From: Pseudomonas alkylphenolica
Lineage (GTDB): Bacteria > Pseudomonadota > Gammaproteobacteria > Pseudomonadales > Pseudomonadaceae
Direction of reading: 5' to 3'
DNA: 64,000 nt
NCBI RefSeq assembly: GCF_004025535.1
Contig: NZ_QJRG01000049.1
Span: 445,517 to 509,516 of the forward strand
Shown: piece by piece, positions 23,466-30,788 of the stretch
Numbering within the stretch: the first letter of the stretch is position 1
How the letters are laid out: each line of letters begins with the position of its first letter
Made by a program: the position numbers and the translations under genes
Notes under the pieces: model-generated
What the model was told of the DNA's origin: nothing
Database searches by the model: none
What the model saw: only the letters and a program-made list of their open reading frames with translations

Positions 23466-24686
23466 ATGCCGCGAGCACTTGAGCTGGCTGCCTCGCAGCC
23501 TTGGCTGATGCTGCCCGACGCCCTGGATAACCTGTTGGCCATCTCTGATCGCATGGGCGATCCGATGGCACTGGCGACCAAGCGCGGCGAGCGGCTCGAA
23601 GAAACCCGCAGTGTAAGCCTGCGCAACGGCGTGGCGGTGGTCCCGGTCATCGGGCCGATCTTTCGCTACGCCAATTTGTTCACCGAGATCAGCGGTGCGA
23701 CCAGCACGCAGGTACTGGCCACCGATATCCAGCGTGCGTTGGATGACCCCAAGGTCAAGGCCATTGTGCTCAACATCGACAGCCCTGGTGGCGTGGCGTC
23801 GGGCATCAATGAGTTGGCCGAGATGATTTTTGCCGGCCGGTCTCGCAAACGCATTGTCGCGTACATCGGCGGTACGGGAGCGAGCGCGGGCTACTGGATC
23901 GCCTCGGCAGCCAGCGAGATTGTCATCGACGAGGCCAGCCTGGCCGGAAGCATCGGGGTTGTTGTGGAGGCGGTCGTCGAGAACGAGTCCGCTAGCGGTC
24001 GTAAGCGATACCAGATCGTCAGCCGCAACGCCCCCAACAAGCGCCTCGACCTAGCCACCGAGGAAGGGCGCAGCAAGCTCGGCGAAACCATCGACGCGCT
24101 GGGCGATGTCTTTGTGGCCAAGGTTGCCCGCAACCTCGGCGTCGATGCTGAAAAAGTCCCCGAGATGGGTGACCACGGCGGTCTGCGTGTCGGCGCCGAC
24201 GCCGTCAAGTCCGGCCTGGCCCATCGGGTCGGCTCGCTGGAATCCCTGATTACCGAACTAGCCAAGCCAGCCATCAACTCACCAAGGATACACACCATGA
24301 CCACCGTCAAGACCACGGCAGACCTGCGTGCGGCAATTGCAGCGGGTACCGACATCAACACCATTGAGGTTGCTCAGGCCGATCAGCCGGACACGACCGC
24401 GATCCGCGCCGAAGCGGCTGCCGAAGAACGCGAACGTATCAAGGGCATTAATGCCCTGGCCAGCAAAGGTTTCGAGAAGGAAATCGGGGCGGCCATCGAC
24501 GACGGTAGCTCCGTTGAGGCTACCGCGTTGGTGCTGTTCAAGGCCGCGCAGGATCGCGGTATCTCGCTGGCCGCCATCAAGAGCGATGCTCAGGGCGTAA
24601 TTGGCGCTAACCCACCCGCTGGCGGCAAGGAAGGTGAACGCAAGGCCGCTGTCAGCGCAATCGTTGCAGGCGCCTCGCGCCGTTAA
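23466..24686 (+). CDS. Head maturation protease gpC (S49 family) fused to scaffold
   Basis: A 406-aa S49-type serine protease that removes scaffold during prohead maturation. The ClpP-like fold shows LNIDSPGGV (about 103-111) and the nucleophile Ser140 in GTGASAGYWIAS; the Lys of the dyad is probably in the SGRKRYQIV region. The C-terminal 129 residues form a charged helical scaffold domain with its own in-frame start (24297). Protease/scaffold nesting is exactly the lambda C/Nu3 arrangement. Confidence 0.92.
   Translation: MPRALELAASQPWLMLPDALDNLLAISDRMGDPMALATKRGERLEETRSVSLRNGVAVVPVIGPIFRYANLFTEISGATSTQVLATDIQRALDDPKVKAIVLNIDSPGGVASGINELAEMIFAGRSRKRIVAYIGGTGASAGYWIASAASEIVIDEASLAGSIGVVVEAVVENESASGRKRYQIVSRNAPNKRLDLATEEGRSKLGETIDALGDVFVAKVARNLGVDAEKVPEMGDHGGLRVGADAVKSGLAHRVGSLESLITELAKPAINSPRIHTMTTVKTTADLRAAIAAGTDINTIEVAQADQPDTTAIRAEAAAEERERIKGINALASKGFEKEIGAAIDDGSSVEATALVLFKAAQDRGISLAAIKSDAQGVIGANPPAGGKEGERKAAVSAIVAGASRR
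24297..24686 (+). CDS. Internal-start scaffold protein (Nu3-like) within gpC
   Basis: An in-frame ATG at codon 278 of gpC, preceded by AAGGAT at a suitable distance, gives a 129-aa protein (MTTVKTTADLRAAI) that is Ala/Glu-rich and helical, as expected of scaffolds. Separate translation is inferred from the ribosome-binding site and the lambda parallel. Confidence 0.7.
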   Translation: MTTVKTTADLRAAIAAGTDINTIEVAQADQPDTTAIRAEAAAEERERIKGINALASKGFEKEIGAAIDDGSSVEATALVLFKAAQDRGISLAAIKSDAQGVIGANPPAGGKEGERKAAVSAIVAGASRR

Positions 24687-24698
24687 TAGGAGCCTCTC

Positions 24699-25049
24699 AT
24701 GGCAAACCCCGAACGCAAGTACTATCAGCCTAGCCAGCTCTCGGCGGGTGATTTCCCCATCGCGATGGATACCGGTCTGATTGCAACAGGCCAGACCCTG
24801 AAACGAGGCGCAGTCCTGGGTCAGGTTACGGCTTCGAAGGAATACCTTCTGTGCAAGGTCGCTGCAGAGGACGGATCGCAGTCCCCCATGGCGATCCTCG
24901 ATCAGGACATCGACACCACCGACGGTGCCAAGAGCGCACCTATCCGCCTGACCGGCCAAGTGCTGGGCAGCCAGCTCACCTTTGGCGAGGGCCTGACCCT
25001 GGCTGCCGCAAAGGCCGCACTGCGACCTCTTTGCCTTTTCATCCGCTGA
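24699..25049 (+). CDS. Head decoration protein gpD
   Basis: A 116-aa homologue of lambda gpD (110 aa), the trimeric cap that stabilises the expanded capsid. It is beta-rich, with the typical DTGLIATGQTLKRGAVLG and TLAAAKAALRPL segments. It lies between the scaffold and the major capsid gene, with TAGGAG before the ATG. Confidence 0.9.
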   Translation: MANPERKYYQPSQLSAGDFPIAMDTGLIATGQTLKRGAVLGQVTASKEYLLCKVAAEDGSQSPMAILDQDIDTTDGAKSAPIRLTGQVLGSQLTFGEGLTLAAAKAALRPLCLFIR

Positions 25050-25060
25050 CCGGAGCCCCC

Positions 25061-26092
25061 ATGACCGATATTTTTGACACCCTGACCATGCTGGAAGCCG
25101 TCGAGCAGATGGCTACGCCGCGCCGCTTCCTGATGAACACCTTTTTCAACGGTGCCAATCCGGTGACCTTTGGTACCGAAGCGGTCACCATCGATATCAT
25201 CAAGGGCCAGCGCAAGATGGCCCCGTTTGTCCACCCGTCGCTGCCAGGTAGCGTATCGCTGCGTACCGGCTTCAGCTCTGAAACCTACACGCCGCCATAC
25301 ATCCAGCCGAAGCGCGAAACTCGTGCCGAGCAAATTCTGAAGCGTGCGGCTGGTGACAACCCGTTTTCCTCCCGTACTCCGCTGGAGCGGGCTGGCGAAC
25401 AGCTGGGCCGAGACCTTATCGACCTGGACGACGAGATCACCCGCCGTGAGGAGTGGATGTGCGCTCAGGCGCTCAGCACTGGACGGGTTCGCGTCTTGGG
25501 TGATGGTGTGGATGACACCATCGACTTTCTGATGGAAGACACCCACAAGGTCACACTGGGTGCCGGTCGTTGGAACACCTCAGACTCCGACCCCATTGCG
25601 AACCTGCGTCAGTGGAAGCGCCTGATCGCCAAAGACTCGGGTCGCACTGGCAACGTTGCGGTCCTCAGTGGCGAAGCTCAGGACGCTTTCCAGCGCAATG
25701 AAGCCGTGCTGAAGCAACTCAACACCCGCCGCGTGGACATGGGCTTGATCAAGCCGGAGATGCTGCCGGACGGCGTAACCTACTTGGGCTATTTGAACGA
25801 CCCTGGTGTCGACTTGTACGTCTATGACGAGTGGTTCCTGGACGATGAGGGCGATGAACAGCAATTGGTGCCTGCAGGTGGGCTTATTCTCGGCTCGACC
25901 TCGACCCGCAACGCCATGCTGTATGGCGCGATCAAGGACATCGAAGCCATTGAAAGTGGCTTGGTAGAAGCTGCGCGCTTTCCGAAAAGCTGGGTCACTC
26001 AGGATCCGAGTGCCCGTTGGCTGAAACTGCAGAGCGCGGCGTTGGCGGGCATGCTCGAACCGAATGCTTTCCTCTACGCCAAGGTGGTGTGA
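25061..26092 (+). CDS. Major capsid protein gpE
   Basis: A 343-aa major head protein (lambda gpE is 341 aa) of the HK97 fold, gpE family. It begins MTDIFDTLTMLEAVEQM and carries the family's FNGANPVTFGTEAVTIDI E-loop region and GGLILGSTSTRNAMLYGAI. The ATG at 25061 follows a GGAG; an overlapping upstream frame from 24851 is an artefact. Confidence 0.94.
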   Translation: MTDIFDTLTMLEAVEQMATPRRFLMNTFFNGANPVTFGTEAVTIDIIKGQRKMAPFVHPSLPGSVSLRTGFSSETYTPPYIQPKRETRAEQILKRAAGDNPFSSRTPLERAGEQLGRDLIDLDDEITRREEWMCAQALSTGRVRVLGDGVDDTIDFLMEDTHKVTLGAGRWNTSDSDPIANLRQWKRLIAKDSGRTGNVAVLSGEAQDAFQRNEAVLKQLNTRRVDMGLIKPEMLPDGVTYLGYLNDPGVDLYVYDEWFLDDEGDEQQLVPAGGLILGSTSTRNAMLYGAIKDIEAIESGLVEAARFPKSWVTQDPSARWLKLQSAALAGMLEPNAFLYAKVV

Positions 26093-26093
26093 A

Positions 26094-26276
26094 ATGGCCG
26101 CGAAAATCGAATACGTAGTGATCGATGGCTGCATCCAGGACGGCGCCAAAGTTGTCCGCAAGGGCGAGGTTTACGTACCGCCGAGCAAGGAGCTCGCTGA
26201 AGAGTTGATCGACGAGGGCAAAATTGCTCCTCGCGGCAAGCTGCCCGCCAAAGATGAACAGGACGACGGTGACTGA
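26094..26276 (+). CDS. Small conserved head protein, unknown function
   Basis: A 60-aa acidic protein (MAAKIEYVVIDGCIQDG, then YVPPSKELAEELIDEGKI) starting 1 bp after the capsid stop. It lies in the position of lambda FI but shows no recognised FI motif. The short beta then helix pattern is common in small proteins beside phage capsid genes. Confidence 0.7.
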   Translation: MAAKIEYVVIDGCIQDGAKVVRKGEVYVPPSKELAEELIDEGKIAPRGKLPAKDEQDDGD

Positions 26277-26278
26277 GT

Positions 26279-26599
26279 ATGGCCTTCCGTGACCAAGTAG
26301 CAGCGATGGACGAGCAGCTGCTGGAGGTCCTGGGTGATGAGGCGCTGATAGAGGGCCGCGACAAGCCGGTACCGGGATTTATCTCCGTGCCCTGGTCGCA
26401 GCCCAAGTTCGGCCAGATCAAAACGTCCATACGGGAGCCCGTATTTGCGGTCCGCATTGCTGACGCAGCGGGCGTTGTTTCTGGCCAGAGCCTGATCATT
26501 GATTTGCCCCCGGAGGATGGCGGGGGCAAGTACATCATCGTTAAACCGGAGCCGGATGGCACTGGTTGGGTCAACCTGGTGTTGAGGGAGGTTCGATGA
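26279..26599 (+). CDS. Head-tail joining protein (lambda FII-like)
   Basis: A 106-aa, mainly beta protein (lambda FII is 117 aa) with GFISVPWSQPKFGQIKT and SLIIDLPPEDGGGKYIIVKPEPDGTGWV regions of the tail-attachment family. It should join the portal/gpW neck to the tail. Its stop overlaps the next ATG by 4 bp. This is the interface where a lambda-type head must meet a P2-type tail. Confidence 0.75.
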   Translation: MAFRDQVAAMDEQLLEVLGDEALIEGRDKPVPGFISVPWSQPKFGQIKTSIREPVFAVRIADAAGVVSGQSLIIDLPPEDGGGKYIIVKPEPDGTGWVNLVLREVR

Positions 26600-27258
26600 G
26601 TGTTGGCACCTACCACAAGCAGTCGGCCAGTACTGGCCTAATCACCCTGCAGACGGATCAATCCGACCTGAAGGCCTTCGCTGATTTTGCTGCGCTGGTA
26701 CCCAAGGCGGCAATTGCTGCCCAGCGGCGAGCCATCAACAAAACCCTTCGCTGGTTGCGCACCCACATTGCCCGTGCAGTTGGCCAGCAGGAGCGTATTG
26801 CGGTCACTGCCGTACGGCAGCGCTTACGGGCGTATCCCGTCGGCAGCAATGGTCAGGGCAAACTGTGGTTCGGCATCAGCCCAATCGAGGCCAGTCGTGC
26901 TGGTCGGCCTCGGCAAACCCGGGAAGGCGTATCGGTGGCGGGGCGTCGTTATCAGGGCGCGTTCTACGGGCAGGTGTACGGCGGACAACCGGACATCTGG
27001 ATTCGTACCGCCAGCAAGCACTTCAAGGCCAGCGACTATCCCGATAGCGAAGTGTCAGGCAGAGGTGGTCCCAGTTCGGGCTGGATTGCCGAGAACGGCA
27101 GTCGCTACCCATTGGCCAAGGCCAAAATCTCACTGGAAGACGTGCGACCACACTTCGAGTCCTGGACCAAGCGCGCTGATGAACAGTTGCTGAAGGTGCT
27201 GCAGCAGGAACTGAACTTTGAATTACAGAAGTATCTACGAGGGTCTGCCCATGTTTGA
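26596..27258 (+). CDS. Tail completion protein (gpZ-like minor tail)
   Basis: A 220-aa protein resembling the prophage minor tail Z family: an N-terminal Arg-rich helix region (VPKAAIAAQRRAINKTLRWLR) and a conserved GRRYQGAFYG, WIAENGSRYPLAKAKIS stretch. It probably closes the tail end that binds the head. It overlaps the FII-like gene (ATGA) and the next gene by 8 bp. Confidence 0.75.
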   Translation: MSVGTYHKQSASTGLITLQTDQSDLKAFADFAALVPKAAIAAQRRAINKTLRWLRTHIARAVGQQERIAVTAVRQRLRAYPVGSNGQGKLWFGISPIEASRAGRPRQTREGVSVAGRRYQGAFYGQVYGGQPDIWIRTASKHFKASDYPDSEVSGRGGPSSGWIAENGSRYPLAKAKISLEDVRPHFESWTKRADEQLLKVLQQELNFELQKYLRGSAHV

Positions 27259-27781
27259 GCCTGAGTTCAGTCTTGAAATGTTGTATCAGGCCATCGAGGA
27301 GCACATCACCCAGGCCATCCCCGGTTTGGCCTGCGTGTGCACTATGCCTCATATGGCCAAGCATGTGGATTTGCCAGCGGCAGTTCTTGAGTTGGCCGGG
27401 TTCGACCCAGGCCTTGATCAGGGCACTGGGGAAACGGCGCTGATTGCACGGCTGGAAGTGCGGTTCATCGTTGGCAGTGAGGATGTGGATTGTCTCCAGA
27501 AGGCTGCTTTCGCTGCTGCGCAAATGGCGGTGTTGCTGCGCATGCAGTCTTGGGGGCTGCCAGTTGAACAGGCCGAATTTGTTCAGTCTGCACAGGACTG
27601 GACCCGGCCTGAACTGGACGGCTACGCGGTATGGGTAGTCGAGTGGACCCAGGGTATTTACCTCGGCGAAGAGGAGTGGCCCTGGCCCAATCAACCATCT
27701 GGCAGCCTGGTGTGGGGCTTCAGTCCTAACACGGGCTCGGGCAGCGAAGGCAGCTACCTGCCACCGGAGGCAATGGGATGA
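27251..27781 (+). CDS. Phage tail terminator/completion protein, family uncertain
   Basis: A 176-aa protein. Size, position between the Z-like gene and baseplate gene V, and the pattern (helical start MFEPEFSLEMLYQAIEEHI, then a beta core LEVRFIVGSEDVD and WVVEWTQGIYL) fit a tail terminator of the Mu gp37/lambda U kind. No diagnostic motif was recognised, so the role is inferred. Confidence 0.55.
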   Translation: MFEPEFSLEMLYQAIEEHITQAIPGLACVCTMPHMAKHVDLPAAVLELAGFDPGLDQGTGETALIARLEVRFIVGSEDVDCLQKAAFAAAQMAVLLRMQSWGLPVEQAEFVQSAQDWTRPELDGYAVWVVEWTQGIYLGEEEWPWPNQPSGSLVWGFSPNTGSGSEGSYLPPEAMG

Positions 27782-28335
27782 GTGCTTCAAGTGCGCATGA
27801 CCGCATGTTGGCAGCCCTGATCATTCCATGTCGGGTGGTCGCAGTCGACCTGGCGGCTGCCATGGTCCGTGTGTCCGACGGCGCAGGTTGGACTAGCGCC
27901 TGGGTGCGTTGGCACAGTCAGGCCGCTGGCAAAGCCAGGCACTGGCGAGCGCCGGGCCTGGAGGAGCAGGGCGCCTTGATCAGCCCGAGTGGTGAGCCAG
28001 CACAGGGCACCTTTGTGCCAGGTCTGTATGGCAATGCTGGTGCCCAGCCGGACAACCGAGACCATGTTGAGGTGTGGCGCTTCGATGATGGCGGTTCGCT
28101 GGTCTATGACTGGCAGGCCAACAGTTACACGATTGAGTTACCCAGCGGCACCGCAATGGTGAGGGTGGGAGGCAGTTCGTTGGTGGTTACAGACAGCTCG
28201 ATCACCGCCCAGGCCACGAGTATCGCCCTGGTCGGCAATGTCCTGGTCGATGGTCCGTTACACGTAACGGGTGATATCAACGGAGATGGAAAGGTCATCG
28301 ATAAGGGTGGGAATACACCGAACCACAAGCATTGA
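27778..28335 (+). CDS. Baseplate assembly protein V (P2 gpV type, spike)
   Basis: A 185-aa homologue of P2 gpV, which forms the membrane-piercing spike of contractile tails. An N-terminal OB-fold region (CRVVAVDLAAAMVRVSDG, GLEEQGALISPSGEP) leads to a beta-helix (TSIALVGNVLVDGPLHVTGDINGDGKV) and a His-containing tip (NTPNHKH) that can bind a metal ion. It overlaps the previous stop by 4 bp. The moron promoter overlaps its stop codon. Confidence 0.9.
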   Translation: MSASSAHDRMLAALIIPCRVVAVDLAAAMVRVSDGAGWTSAWVRWHSQAAGKARHWRAPGLEEQGALISPSGEPAQGTFVPGLYGNAGAQPDNRDHVEVWRFDDGGSLVYDWQANSYTIELPSGTAMVRVGGSSLVVTDSSITAQATSIALVGNVLVDGPLHVTGDINGDGKVIDKGGNTPNHKH

Positions 28336-28359
28336 CAAAAAACGTTCTGCCGATATAGT
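28332..28359 (+). promoter_or_regulatory. Sigma-70-type promoter for the moron gene
   Basis: TTGACA (28332-28337), a 16-bp spacer and TATAGT (28354-28359) match the housekeeping consensus closely. The -35 overlaps the gpV stop codon. An AT-rich leader of about 100 nt leads to the start at 28462. Confidence 0.72.
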
Positions 28360-28461
28360 GATTATCGATACATCAAAAAAGTATGTTTTGTTTTGTCATA
28401 AAAGCTACTTTCGTGTTTTCGTCATAATGGTTTTGTCTGTTTTTCTTTTGTGGGGGTAACT

Positions 28462-28716
28462 GTGGATATTGGTCAGGCTTTCTCGATGTTTCATGTTGGT
28501 GCGCTGGATGGAGCCCATTTGACCGAATGCAATGATGAGAAAGGAAGCTGCTGGGTTGTAGAACTGAAGGCAACCCGAAGCATACCTTCCCATCTGTCTC
28601 TGAGTTTGGAGACTTCACGCGGTGGGCAAAAGGTATTCCGCCACATTGACTCCGCAATCAAGGACCTTAAAACGATAGGGATTATAGATATCACCCTCAC
28701 GTTGCTACCGAAGTAG
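28462..28716 (+). CDS. Moron gene inside the tail operon, unknown function
   Basis: An 84-aa protein of no family known to me (VDIGQAFSMFHVGALDG, then KVFRHIDSAIKDLKTIGI). GGGGG lies upstream of the GTG at 28462; another GTG is at 28450. Base composition is lower in GC than the flanking tail genes. With its own promoter (28332-28359) and strong terminator (28729-28754), it is a self-contained unit between P2-type genes V and W and can be expressed in the lysogen. Possible roles are superinfection exclusion, defence or a host phenotype; none is shown by the sequence. Confidence 0.68.
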   Translation: MDIGQAFSMFHVGALDGAHLTECNDEKGSCWVVELKATRSIPSHLSLSLETSRGGQKVFRHIDSAIKDLKTIGIIDITLTLLPK

Positions 28717-28728
28717 AAACAAATCTTC

Positions 28729-28754
28729 AAGCCCGCATTCAGCGGGCTTTTTTT
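28729..28754 (+). terminator. Strong intrinsic terminator of the moron gene
   Basis: AAGCCCGC (28729-28736), loop ATTCA and GCGGGCTT with a run of seven Ts. It is a textbook rho-independent terminator in the middle of the tail gene cluster. Confidence 0.9.
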
Positions 28755-28768
28755 CGCCTGGAGATCTT

Positions 28769-28972
28769 ATGGCAACCCCCAAGAAGACTGCTGTCAACGC
28801 GCTTTCAGGCGCCTACGTGACCTACCGTGATCGACTCTACGCCTCGCGTCCGTTGTTTCTTCCCGATGGGCGCGCATTAAGCGTTGTCAAACAACAGGTA
28901 TCCGTTGAGGTCAGCGACACATTGGCTTTGAGCTACTTAGAGCAGCACCCGGACTTCAGTCTGAAGGAGTGA
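28769..28972 (+). CDS. Small conserved tail-region protein
   Basis: A 67-aa protein (MATPKKTAVNALSGAYVTYRD, then QQVSVEVSDTLALSYLEQHP) placed between the moron and baseplate gene W. No named family was recognised. It is likely a small baseplate-region protein; it may have entered with the moron, although its GC content matches the tail genes. Confidence 0.65.
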   Translation: MATPKKTAVNALSGAYVTYRDRLYASRPLFLPDGRALSVVKQQVSVEVSDTLALSYLEQHPDFSLKE

Positions 28973-28976
28973 CTTT

Positions 28977-29303
28977 ATGATCGGAATGGACCGCCATACG
29001 GGCCTGCCTGTTTCCGGCCTGGCGCATCTGCGGCAGTCCATTGAAGACATTTTGACCACGCCCGTCGGCAGCCGCCGGATGCTCCCGGCATACGGCAGCT
29101 GGTTGCGTCGCTATGTCGACTTGCCGGTAAACGACGGTTGGAAAAGTGCTGTACAGGCCGAGGTGGCGCGGGCGCTGGGGCGTTGGGAGCCGCGTCTGAA
29201 GCTGGAGCGGGTGCGGGTCACGGCCGTGGTCGGCGGGCAAATCACCCTGCAGCTGACCGGCCAGTACCTGGGCGACAGCGCATTACTTGAGGTGACGGCA
29301 TGA
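28977..29303 (+). CDS. Baseplate wedge protein W (P2 gpW/T4 gp25 type)
   Basis: A 108-aa protein of the gp25/gpW lysozyme-like baseplate family. Visible signatures are TGLPVSGLAHLRQSIEDILTT, PVGSRRMLPAYGS and the EPRLKLERVRV segment with the conserved EPR. It initiates sheath polymerisation. Its stop overlaps the gpJ start (ATGA). Confidence 0.92.
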   Translation: MIGMDRHTGLPVSGLAHLRQSIEDILTTPVGSRRMLPAYGSWLRRYVDLPVNDGWKSAVQAEVARALGRWEPRLKLERVRVTAVVGGQITLQLTGQYLGDSALLEVTA

Positions 29304-30181
29304 GCACAATCGAGCTGTCGGCGCTGCCCGCGCCGCAAGTGCTGGAGGACCTCGATTTTGAGGAGGTTTATCAAGGCGAGCTGGCTACCTTTCGTCAGCA
29401 CATGGGCGACAACTGGACCGCGCTGATGGAGAGCGACCCGGTCACCAAGCTGTTGGAGTTGGGCGCCTATCGGCGTCTGCAAAACCGGGCGCGGGTCAAT
29501 GACGCGTCCAAGGCGTTGTTATTGGCTTATGCCCAGGGTAGTGACCTCGATCAGTTGGCTGCCAATGTCCAGTTGCGGCGCCTGGTGGTACAGGCTGAGG
29601 ACTTGGCTGCGGTACCGCCGGTACCGGCGGTCATGGAGGAAGATGACGCCCTGCGTGAGCGTGTCCAGCTGGTCTATGAGGGACTGACCACGGCGGGGCC
29701 GCGTAACAGCTACATCTTGCATGCGCGCAACGCCTCCGGCCTGGTCGCCGATGCCACCGCCGAAAGTCCGTCACCGGCGACGGTGACCGTGACGGTGTTG
29801 GGGCTTGAGGGCGACGGCGTGGCCCCGGCCGATCTGCTGGAGACGGTGCGGGCCAAGCTCAGTGACGACGATGTGCGGCCGGTGGCGGATCGCTTGACGG
29901 TGCAAGGCGCGGAGATACTGCGTTACCGGATCAATGCCGTGGTGTACATGACCGGCACCGGACCGGAAACCGAGGCCATGCTGGCCGAGTGTAAAAACCG
30001 TCTGCTGGCCTGGGTCAATCCTCGGCGTCGGTTGGGCATCGAAGTGGCGCGTTCTGGCGTTGATGCCCAGTTGCATATCAACGGCGTGCGTCGCGTTGAA
30101 CTGGACAACTGGACCGACATTCGCCCGAGCAAGGCCCAAGCGGCCTGGTGCGAGGGCGTTACCGTGACGCGGGGGGGCTGA
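29300..30181 (+). CDS. Baseplate assembly protein J (P2 gpJ type)
   Basis: A 293-aa wedge component of the gpJ/gp6 family (P2 gpJ is 302 aa). Recognisable segments are DPVTKLLELGAYRRLQNRARVNDASKA, AQGSDLDQLAANVQLRRL and the C-terminal NPRRRLGIEVARSG. It overlaps gpW by 4 bp and is followed 1 bp later by gpI. Confidence 0.92.
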   Translation: MSTIELSALPAPQVLEDLDFEEVYQGELATFRQHMGDNWTALMESDPVTKLLELGAYRRLQNRARVNDASKALLLAYAQGSDLDQLAANVQLRRLVVQAEDLAAVPPVPAVMEEDDALRERVQLVYEGLTTAGPRNSYILHARNASGLVADATAESPSPATVTVTVLGLEGDGVAPADLLETVRAKLSDDDVRPVADRLTVQGAEILRYRINAVVYMTGTGPETEAMLAECKNRLLAWVNPRRRLGIEVARSGVDAQLHINGVRRVELDNWTDIRPSKAQAAWCEGVTVTRGG

Positions 30182-30182
30182 T

Positions 30183-30788
30183 ATGCGAAGCCTGCTGCCG
30201 CTTAACAGCACCCCGCTTGAGCGCGCCATTGAGGTGGCGACTGACGAAGTCACGGAAACGCCGTTGCGCACCCTGTACAACCCGGACACTTGCCCTGCGC
30301 ACCTGTTGCATCAGTTGGCCTGGGCGTGGTCGGTGGACCGTTGGGACGATACCTGGTCAGAGGCAATCAAGCGCTCAGTGATCCGCTCGGCGTTCTACGT
30401 CCATGCGCACAAGGGCACCATCGGCGCCTTGCGTCGGGTGGTCGAACCGCTGGGCTACCTGATCGAGGTACTGGAGTGGTGGCAGACCGTCCCTGAGGGC
30501 GTGCCAGGTACTTTTGCCCTGACCGTAGGTGTGCTGGAAACCGGTATCACCGAGGAGATGTATCAGGAGCTGAGTCGCTTGATTGACGACGCCAAGCCAG
30601 TCAGTCGACACCTGACCGGCCTGGCCATCGCGCTCTCCAGCAGCGGTTACCTGCGCCTGGCCATGGGGCTGACCGAGGGCGAAAGCATCGACGTGTATCC
30701 GCCGTCCTCTCGCGATATCGAGGTCAACGGCAGTTATGGCCATGTGGGCCGTGAACATCAAATTGAATACCTGGACGTGTACGCATGA
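30183..30788 (+). CDS. Tail protein I (P2 gpI type)
   Basis: A 201-aa baseplate protein (P2 gpI is 176 aa) with LLPLNSTPLERAIEVATDEV, CPAHLLHQLAWAWSVDRWDD and KGTIGALRRVVEPLGY. It links the wedge to the tail fibre. It overlaps the fibre gene by 4 bp. Confidence 0.9.
   Translation: MRSLLPLNSTPLERAIEVATDEVTETPLRTLYNPDTCPAHLLHQLAWAWSVDRWDDTWSEAIKRSVIRSAFYVHAHKGTIGALRRVVEPLGYLIEVLEWWQTVPEGVPGTFALTVGVLETGITEEMYQELSRLIDDAKPVSRHLTGLAIALSSSGYLRLAMGLTEGESIDVYPPSSRDIEVNGSYGHVGREHQIEYLDVYA

Noticed and set aside
24851..25060. N-terminal extension of the major capsid protein
   Set aside because: The extension is the out-of-frame shadow of gpD; the true ATG at 25061 has its own ribosome-binding site and the protein then matches the gpE length.
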